Source of the DNA: Codonopsis lanceolata
Lineage: Eukaryota; Streptophyta; Magnoliopsida; Asterales; Campanulaceae
Direction of reading: 5' to 3'
Assembly: GCA_013146195.2 (NCBI GenBank)
Contig: CM028382.1
Location: forward strand, 62,785,596 to 62,849,595
Length of the DNA: 64,000 nucleotides
Shown: in pieces, positions 56,229-64,000 of the stretch
Layout: the number at the start of each line of letters is the position of its first letter
How positions within the stretch are numbered: the stretch's first letter is position 1
Program-made: the position numbers and the translations under genes
The notes under the pieces: model-generated
Database searches by the model: none
The model's input: the letters and a program-made list of their open reading frames with translations, nothing else
Told to the model about the DNA's origin: nothing

Positions 56229-57366
56229 TGTTTGGAGGAACTGAAAAGGAAATTCTTGGGGTGTGTGATTTGACTTTCAACATAATTTGCTCTCTTATAT
56301 TTGGAATAGAACAAGGAAGCAAAAGGGATAATATCATATCAGTGTGTCAAGATAAGATTGCAGGAGTGATTTCAGTGCCTATTAATTTGCCATTCACTCA
56401 ATTTAACCATAGTGTTTAGGCATGCAATAAAATGAAAGCCATGGTTTCGGATCTTATAGCCGAGAAAAGGCTGGTATTGAATGAAAACAGAGCTTCCCCG
56501 TATCAAGATCTCATCATTTGCTTTCTTAGCATTGGCAAAGAAGGCAATTCAAAATTGATGTCTGATAAGGAGATTCTGGACAATATAGTCTTGGTGATGC
56601 TTGTAAGACATGATACAACCACTAGCCTCCTTACCTTCTTGGTTTGGCTTTTAGCTGATAACCCTTCTATTTATTCTGTTGTTATTGAAGGTAAGAAACT
56701 AGCTCCAGCTTCACTTCATCCATCACAGTCTCTTTTAGGAACATTAACTAATAAAGTACATGATTGAGATTTCAGAACAAGAGGCAATTTCCAATAGCAA
56801 GATTTTTAGGGAGTTTCTGACATGGGACAATCTTACCAAGATGAAGTACACATGGAGAGTAGCAATGGAGACTTTACGGATGACCCTAGCTGTTTTGTAC
56901 CTTCAGGAGGACCCTCAAAGATATCGAGTACGGTGGATACATAATTCCCAAAGGGTGGCAAGTATGACACAAAATCTCTACTTAATTTCATGTATCTTCA
57001 ATATATATTAGCAAGAGAAGAATGTTATGTCAAGTAGTACTGTGACAATGGTAATGGCAAGCATCCTAAGGGGTGGAATCACAGGGACTCACGTGGTTGA
57101 CTCTCATCACATTATGTGAAATTGAAATAAAAGAAGAAGGTATGGTTACATGAACTTTCTGTTTTGCAGGTATTTTGGTCAACATGCATGACACATGTGG
57201 ATGAGAAGATATTCCTTGATCCATCAAAGTTTGATCTGACACGCTTTAAGCAACAAGCACCAGCCCCAGCCTTTAGTTATGCGCCATTTGGGGGAGGGCC
57301 AAGGATATGTCCTGGTTATGAGTTTGCAAAAATGGAAACTCTGGCTATGATTCATTACTTGGTTCA
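56229..57366 (+). pseudogene. Cytochrome P450 (CYP85-clan, CYP716-like) fragment
   Basis: The pieces are in order but in different frames. An I-helix stretch VRHDTTTSLLTFLVWLLADNP (about 56607-56670) has Arg where AGxDTT normally has Gly. The K-helix follows with ETLRM (ExxR, about 56867-56880), then the PERF-side DPSKFDLTRF (57218) and the heme loop FGGGPRICPGYEFAKMETL with its Cys ligand (57287-57345). P450s oxygenate small molecules at the ER, and CYP716 members oxidise triterpenoids. The N-terminal half is mostly missing, the segment between ExxR and the heme loop is disrupted, and the gene is cut at 57366 by the direct repeat. Confidence 0.8.
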
Positions 57367-57781
57367 CTAACTTATACAAAATTTAATCCATGAATCCTGC
57401 CAAAGCATCCAAAGACGTTCGCCAAGAACACGAATCCCGCTAGCAACCCGAATTCGCCAACAACCCGACTCGCTAGCATCCAAAGATTCCGGCCGTTGGT
57501 AAACCGGTTTACGCCCCGCATGATCTATGTCATTGCTTCTGTCCATCGCAGCCAATGCCCCACGCCTATGTCCATATGCCATAGCTGCGTGTGCCCTCGT
57601 AACGTGTAGGTTTTCTGCAAGCCTCATCGGGTAATTTCTTTCTTCCAAATTTTATCCAGTGTGGTTTTCTTTACTAAAACCAGCATAATCTTCTCATGGA
57701 AAATGAAAATATGAGATTAAAGATGCATATTATTGGATACCCCTAATAGCATTGCTGTTTTTCTTAGTTTGTTTTCAATTA
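57367..57781. repeat. Direct repeat, right copy (415 bp)
   Basis: It matches 55498-55913 and begins exactly where the P450 reading frame breaks (after HYLVH). Both junctions share CACTAACTTA. The right copy lacks about 30 bp of ATCCATTTTTAATCC-type sequence found at the left junction. Confidence 0.85.
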
Positions 57782-57819
57782 TTAGGGAACCAATTGCCAT
57801 TAACTTCACTTGAAATGCC

Positions 57820-58980
57820 ATTTCGTGGTCCTAATGGATCAACGTTGCTGGACCATGTGACATCCCACGGTGAGGACTGTAGGAGAATTTTACAAACTTA
57901 ATTAATCTTAATTTGTCGATATGAATTCTTTTCGTCTTTTCGTTGCATTAATTAGTGATTTTCTATATATATTTTTTTCGTTAATCCGGTTTTCATGAGC
58001 ACCAATCGGTAGTCGGATTACGTATACAAAATATCCCCATGTTCCACATGAAATTCGATGGTCGTGAAGGAGTACTTATCAACAAACTATCAATTTCGTC
58101 TCCGAAACTTAGTCCCAACACCGACGGAATCCACATCGAGAACACCAAGTCCGTGGGGATTTACAACTCGGTGATAGCAAATGGTAACAACATTAGAAAC
58201 CACATTCTGTGGGTAGCTTGTAACTTGTTAACAATATGTTGCTAAATAAAGTTTAAATTTGCTTCAACTTTGTAGGAGGCGATTGCATTTCAATTGGACC
58301 AGGTTGTGCAAATGTTGACATAGAGGCGATCACTTGTGGACCTAGTCATGGTATCGGGTTCGCCGTGCGTGCTCATGTTTCATTCATAGTTTGTGTAAAA
58401 TTCGTAACACATATCGAGAAAATACCCAGAAAATTGCGCTTATTTATGCCCATGCCATCATAGCGTTAAACGATTCTATTCATTCGCGTATGTGTGACTG
58501 ATGAGCACCCTGTGTGATCTGCAGCATTGGGAGTCTAGGGGTGCACAACTCACGGGCTTGTGTCTCTAACATAACCGTAAGTAACGCAATCATACATGAC
58601 TCGACAATGGAGTAAGGATCAAGACATGGCAAGGCGGGCGGGGTCCGTGGATCTCATTCGAGAACATTCAAATGGACAACGTAAAGAAGCTGCGTAATCA
58701 TAGACCAATACTACCTTGCTCAACAAAGGGATGCCTTAACCAAACCTCACTGTCTACGTGAAAGATGTGTCATTTAGAAACATAAAAGGTACATACGACG
58801 TGCGAAGCCCACCAATACACTTTGCTTGCAGTGACACGATCCCATGTACCAACATAACAATGTCAGAAGTCGAGCTTCTACCACACGAAGGTGAACTGGT
58901 TGACGATCCGTTTTTTTTTTATATGTACACTTCCGTGCACAACCCCAACAAACATTTTTTGAATTACAATCATGTATGAA
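57820..58980 (+). pseudogene. Polygalacturonase (GH28) pseudogene
   Basis: GH28 enzymes hydrolyse pectin in the cell wall. Exon-like blocks in order: [20 protein letters not shown] (58105-58170) with a GT donor at 58184; after an intron, [14 protein letters not shown] and CGPSHGI (58276-58353); [17 protein letters not shown] (58525-58576); RIKTW (58615-58630, in another frame); and [15 protein letters not shown] to [13 protein letters not shown] (58767-58900). The active-site GDDC would be read GGDC after splicing, so one catalytic Asp is lost. The frame shifts before RIKTW, the donor after the second block is abnormal, and no N-terminal signal region is recognised. Confidence 0.85.
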
Positions 58981-59147
58981 CCAACAGCTGATCGTTTGTT
59001 ATTTACTGCATTTTATGGCCCTGCCCACATCTGCATTAAAGAACAAATGATAATTTGGATCTGCATTAGAGACTATATGATAATTTGATTCTGAGAACTT
59101 TGCTCTTACTGTTAATGGTATGACTGTTGCCCACCACTGTGGCGACC
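58981..59147. other. Flank between pseudogene and LTR
   Basis: Short AT-rich flank with no feature seen. Confidence 0.3.
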
Positions 59148-62125
59148 CGGCCCGGGCCCGAGATGGAACCGCGGGTCAGACCGCCCAAATAAGGAGGGAA
59201 ACAAGTAGACAAATAACATGCAAGGACTTAATTTATAAAAACGACGTGACGCAACATTAGAGACGTAGCACGCCTCGGCACCAAAAGGCCGGTATTTTTA
59301 AAACTTTTCAAACCTGATAAAACAGTTAAACAATATAACCAAGTCATCGGCGACACTACATGCCGGAACCCAAGCTAACAGTTTATGGACAAGAATTAAA
59401 TAAGAGCTAACAACATGCTCAGCGGAAGACTAATACGTAGTGGAACATTAACAAGGTAACCAATGCTCGGCTTACACAATGCCGGCACAAAAGGGATTAC
59501 AAGTACTACAAGTGATATAACTACTAGTAGCTAACAAGAGTCACAAATCAAGATCTACACAAATACCCAAGCATAGTCTAGTTGACTTGCTTAAACCCGT
59601 CGTCCTTACAAAATATAAAACAAGAGGAAGAGGACATCCAAACCACCTCTTCAAATAGCAACGGCGGAACAAAAGGGGGACAAAGCACGAACACAGCAAT
59701 CTCAACGAGCAGGACCTGTCTTGCTAGGATCTAAAGCAGTAAAGGGGAAAGGGTAAGTCATAAAGACTTGTAAGCTATCAATCATGCATGTCATGGCAAT
59801 ATGCAACATACAAGGCAAGATATCGTCACATAAGCATAGAGGTCATATATCCAAGATGCACATTGTTTCACATAAGTGCGCATAATTAAATCACATAGGA
59901 TAAGGATATATGGAGAGCCGGGCCGCTACGTAGTTCCTGCATACAAGCGTTATCTGGAATGTGCGGGTATCGAATGTGTGTAAGTACATCGATCTTCCGA
60001 GGAGATGCCCGGGATAGTCACCAATGGTGCTCGTATTGATTACAACAAGGGAGCTACTTCCCCACTGTGGCCACAGTGGAGGCGTGTGTGAACAAAGACG
60101 GGATGCCAGCTGGACTCATGCAATGCCAAGTAATGTTTACTTAACAAAATATCAAGTAGTGAACGAGGTCGACAAGAGCGATCTCGTTCATGACAAGTAA
60201 ATTATTCTCATCAATAACCAAGTAGGATTGAGTTCGACAAGAGCGAACTCACATGTCAATTAGGCATTCTATAATATGACATTCAAGATCAAGCAAGGTA
60301 ATCAATCCAAGTTCAAGAGTCTAGAATTATTATTCTTAGGGAAACGTGTTTAGAACGTCGTAGGGATTGATCGGTGAGCCGGTATTGTTCAATAGCTCGC
60401 TAAACTTGACTCCGTTGAGTCGTCTCTAACAATTCATCCAATAGAGTTTATATGCTATATGCATCTTAAACCCTTTTCTAAGTTCTCGTATACGGTAGAC
60501 TAGGTCATTAATCCTCTTAACAACCATAGTCAAGAATTATCAATAATTCAAATTCAAGGGGACCTTAGAATCATTATTTCAAAGGTTATTAAAATGCAAT
60601 GGTCCAAGAACATTAATTATTCATAGGAGGACATAGAACACAATTCATTCTAAGCATAGGACCCAATTCAATAGGATGAACAATTCATGGCATATGAAAC
60701 CCTAGAAATCATAGTCTCTAAAAGTTGTCAAAATCTATTAGTCCAAGAACAATAGTTGTTCCTAAGGGGCATAGAACACATTTTATTCTAGGCATAGGAC
60801 CAAATTAACAAGATGAACATATTATTCAAAATCTCAAAAGACCAATTCATCAACAATCATGGCATGGGCATGGTAGGAGCATGGGAATTACAAGAAGAGG
60901 GGGACATGGCATTTCTATCATACATCCTAAGGGGAATCGATAGCTTACCTTACACCCAAGAAAAAGATGGAATGAGCACAAACTATTCGGATGGAAACGT
61001 GCTCCTCGACGATAGCTTCACTTCGGTGGTCTCGGTTTGGCAATCGGAGGTCGGGAGCTCAATCCATGGAAGAACACACACTAGTCTCACCTTTTCTCTA
61101 CACACACAAAGCTTGGCAAGAGAGAGAAGAAGATAATCTGAAAATGGGGTTTAATGGTTGGTCAACAAGAGGGAGCCTTTTATATTTTGCATGAAATGGG
61201 TGGAAATCCACTTGGCACAAGGAGAGGGCTTCCAAATCCACTTGTCAAGTGGAGGTTGATTGAGGTTAGGCTTAATCCCACTCAATTAGTGTCTAATAGG
61301 ATGGTTTAGGGTCAATTAGGAAGGGGTTTTAAGTGCCAAAAGTCGGACATAGCAGAACAGGGGGAAAAATTCCCGTAGCAGAAATCATGTTGAGGCGGGC
61401 GCCTCAACCTTGCCCGGCGCCCCCTCTGGGGCCATCTCCAACTTTCAATTGCTCTCAGCACTTGGGGCGGGCGCCTCACTCGAGCCATGCGGCCGCCTGG
61501 GCTTCTGGAGCTCCAAAACTTGACTTAAACATGTCCTAAATGGTCCCAAACTTATGGGCAACCATTCTAGGGTCTAACACAACTCAAAACAAGTCAGAAA
61601 CACACCCGAACAACACCCGGAACAAGGTAGGACAAGGCTCGAATCATGCGACGATTGGTTGACGAATCAAACCCGAATCAAACACCAATAAAACTAAGAT
61701 AACTTGGGCATGGAAAAGGCTTGTTTAAACATGGTTATGACTTGAATACAAGGCCGGGAACTCAATGAACACATCGCACGACGAAATACAAGCAATACGG
61801 GAGACGAGGGAAATCGCTAAGGCCAAAACAAAGCAAGAAAGTTTCTAAACTTCCAACCAAGCTTACTATGATCAAGGTGAACGTTCTAGGTCATCTATGA
61901 AAGACAATAGAACTCTAACAAGTCTTGGTTGAGTGCTAAACATGCTAAGGCAAACACTCAAAGCACAACGGCAAGGCAAGCAATGCATAGAAGGTATTCA
62001 AGCAACTAGGCACGTAATACTCTAATGTGAGCATGACATGGACAAATAGAAATATCTAACATGTTAAGGCATAATACAAACAAGTTATTAAGGTATAAAA
62101 CAAGTAATGGGTTTGGGTTCTCACA
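59148..62125 (-). mobile_element. 3' LTR of a Tekay/Del chromovirus, minus strand
   Basis: 2978 bp. On the minus strand it starts TGTGAGAACCCAAACCC right after a polypurine tract and ends CCGGGTCGCCACA. Such long LTRs are typical of the Del/Tekay lineage. It holds GC-rich palindromic segments (61390-61510) and, in reverse, a TATA-like TATAAAAGG (near 61184). The 5' LTR lies outside the window. Confidence 0.85.
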
Positions 62126-62138
62126 TCCTCCCCCACTT
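62126..62138 (-). promoter_or_regulatory. Polypurine tract, minus strand
   Basis: Minus-strand AAGTGGGGGAGGA directly before the 3' LTR, overlapping the last pol codons. Confidence 0.8.
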
Positions 62139-62760
62139 AAAGGAATTTAGTCCCTAAATTCTTACCGGAGTCATCGAATAGGAAAGGGTATCTCTCTCTC
62201 ATATCAAGCTCGGTCTCCCACGTGGCTTCCTCAATATCATGATTCTTCCACAAGACCTTCACTAATGGAATCTTCTTCGTTCTCAACACTTGTTCTTTCG
62301 TATCAAGAATCCTCACCGGCTTCTCATCATAAGAAAGGTCAGGCTCAAAAGAAATCTCATCATAGGTAAGGACATGCGTCTCATCCTTCAAGTACTTGCG
62401 TAGCATCGAGACATGAAAGACGTCATGAACATCCGATATAGAAGGTGGCAATGCTAACCGATACGCCAAAGCTCCAATCCTTTCTAGGATCTCGAATGGT
62501 CCAATGAATCTAGGTGAAAGTTTACCTTTCTTCCCAAATCGCTTAGTACCGCGCCGGGGCGATACTTTCAAGAATACCGAGTCACCAACCTGAAACTCTA
62601 AGTCACGTCTCCGGTTGTCCGCGTAGCTCTTCTGTCTACTCTGGGCTGTAAGCAATCTATCTCTAATAAGCTTCACGCTCTCAGCCGACTGTTGTACCAT
62701 CTCCGAACCCCAAAGCTTAGCTTCACCAACTTCATCCCAAAGAAATCGGTGAAGCGACAC
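62137..62760 (-). pseudogene. Integrase C-terminus and chromodomain (Ty3 Tekay)
   Basis: The integrase C-terminal part (VGDSVFLKVSPRRG, RFIGPFEILERIGALAYRLALP, VFHVSMLRKY) is followed by a chromodomain (about residues 150-200, EKPVRILDTKEQVLRTKKIP, VLWKNHDIEEATWE). Chromodomains direct chromovirus integration to modified histones. The frame ends within the polypurine tract. It overlaps the upstream integrase frame (62673-63212), so one frameshift separates them. Confidence 0.85.
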
Positions 62761-63212
62761 TTACGCCCATATAAAGCCTCATATGGCGCCATCTCAATAC
62801 TGGACTGGTAACTATTATTATATGCAAATTCTGCTAATGGTAAATGAGAATCCCAACTACCTTTGAAATCCATGGCACAAGCACGCAATAAATCCTCCAA
62901 TACCTGAATCAATCTCTCCGACTGACCATCAGACTGCGGGTGAAAAGCCGTACTAAAGTTTAACTTCGTACCCAAAGCCTCCTGCAAGGAATGCCAAAAT
63001 CTAGAAGTGAACCTGGGGTCTCTATCAGAAACAATGCTAACTGGAATGCCGTGCAATCTCACGATATCCTGGATATACAACGCTGCCAACTGACTCAAAC
63101 TATAAGTCATCGCAACAGGGATAAAATGTGAAGATTTGGTCAACCTATCCACAACAACCCAAACTGCATCAAAACCTCGGCGAGTACGTGGCAATCCTGT
63201 CACAAAATCCAT
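62673..63212 (-). pseudogene. Integrase catalytic core (Ty3 Tekay)
   Basis: It starts with the first catalytic Asp (MDFVTGLP), followed by the second (VSDRDPRF) and the Glu (HPQSDGQSERLIQ), with normal spacing. The last 25 codons are out of frame with the C-terminal piece. Upstream, at about 63212-63298, the link to the zinc finger is broken by small indels and a stop. Confidence 0.85.
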
Positions 63213-63297
63213 GGTGATATGCTCCCATTTCCACTCCGGTATCTCAAGTGGTCAAGAAGTAAACCGGCGGTCTCGGTGTTCGGCCTTAACCGACATG

Positions 63298-63930
63298 TCA
63301 AACATCTAGATACATAATCGCTATTTCTCTCTTCATCCCATTCCACCAAAACTGTCTCTTCAAGTCCCTATACATTTTGGTACTCCCTGGATGTATAGTA
63401 TACTTGGCCTTGTGAGCCTCATCAAGAACCATACGCTTAACCCCATCGGTAGAAGGTACACAAACTCTACCTCGAAAAGTCAAAATCCCATCGGTGTTCA
63501 TAGCAAACTCCGGTGTCTTACCATCACCCAATCCATCAATAATCTTCTTCAACTCAGAATCGGAAACTTGAGCCTTCTTAATCAACTCAAACAATGCAGG
63601 CGTAGCACGCACGCTAGCAAAGATAACCCTATGCTCACTCACAACTGGACTCCATTCTCGGACGTCCTCAAGCATCTTCCACTCCCTCATCATCAAACAA
63701 GACATATACGCCTTCCTACTCAAGGCATCCGCAACAACATTAGCTTTCCCCGGATGATATGAAATAGTGCAGTCATGATCCTTAAGTTTCTCCATCCATC
63801 GCCTCTGTCGCATATTCAACTCCTTTTGTGAAAAGAGATACTTCAAACTCTTATGATCGGTGAATATCTCAAACTTAGCCCCGTAAAGATAATGCTTCCA
63901 CTTGTGAAGCGCAAAAATAATAGCTGCCAA
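63298..63930 (-). pseudogene. RNase H and integrase zinc finger (Ty3 Tekay)
   Basis: RNase H motifs [19 protein letters not shown] and [15 protein letters not shown] are followed by a linker and the His pair of the integrase finger ([20 protein letters not shown]). The frame stops shortly before the Cys pair (CLTC lies in another frame at about 63290). RT and earlier domains lie beyond 64000, and the RNase H frame appears to shift or stop just upstream of 63930. Confidence 0.85.
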
Positions 63931-64000
63931 CTCAAGGTCATGTGTCGGATAATTCTGCTCATAAGGTGATAACTTCCTCGAAGCATAGGCAATAACTCTC

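Noticed and set aside
55498..57781. LTR retrotransposon carrying a P450
   Set aside because: The repeats lack TG..CA ends, no primer site or polypurine tract is seen, and no target duplication flanks them.
1..64000. tRNA or rRNA genes
   Set aside because: No cloverleaf-like or rRNA-like sequence was recognised by eye; the tRNA-Met matches are only 12-13 base primer sites.

Overview
The window is nuclear DNA from a flowering plant, most likely a eudicot: it holds plant F-box, LRR-kinase, P450 and polygalacturonase sequences, plant LTR retrotransposons with initiator tRNA-Met primer sites, AT-rich spacers and many MITE-like elements. I cannot name the species. Most of the DNA is nested transposable elements. 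One gene looks intact (an F-box gene at 33274-34437); the other host-type genes are broken.

Layout. 1-1649: a purine-rich minisatellite. It is cut by a 3.67-kb solo LTR (1650-5323, TSD ACCAT) of a Tekay/Del-like Ty3 element. 5726-6125 is the start of another LTR with a TATA box, interrupted by a minus-strand Tekay-like LTR (6126-7124 and 13038-13265). That LTR is in turn split by a complete 5.9-kb LTR element (7130-13032, TSD ATATC). This element carries one uninterrupted open frame of about 1030 codons and no recognisable protease, reverse transcriptase, RNase H or integrase core. A scaffold gap of 100 Ns follows (13266-13365). 14480-16260 is a direct duplication, then a frameshifted F-box gene on the minus strand (16491-17613). 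18262-19568 is a hAT-like element with a Mutator-like element nested in it.

21098-27852 is a full-length Ty3 element (TSD CTTAT) with gag, protease, RT, RNase H and integrase, all broken by stops and frameshifts. Its LTRs resemble those of the 7130-13032 element. The natural reading is a decayed autonomous copy and a non-autonomous relative of one CRM-like group; a related solo LTR lies at 29907-30850 (TSD GAATT). 31160-38115 contains the intact F-box gene among several MITEs. 38283-39330 is an array of about 16 units, each built around a palindrome. A LINE fragment, two Ty1/copia-type LTRs in minus orientation and an LRR-kinase pseudogene follow, to about 45055.

47128-50760 is the 5' half of a Ty1/copia element (LTR, primer site, long leader, gag-protease-integrase). 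It is cut in the integrase by the left end of a CACTA element (50761 onward) that carries hairpin subterminal repeats and a decayed plant-type transposase. 55498-57781 holds a P450 pseudogene between two ~415-bp direct repeats, followed by a polygalacturonase pseudogene. 59148-64000 is the 3' LTR and part of the pol of a minus-strand Tekay/Del chromovirus that runs off the window.

The most unusual items are the long unexplained open frame in the 7130-13032 element, the palindrome array at 38283-39330, and GC-rich palindromes that recur in the LTRs of otherwise different retrotransposon families.
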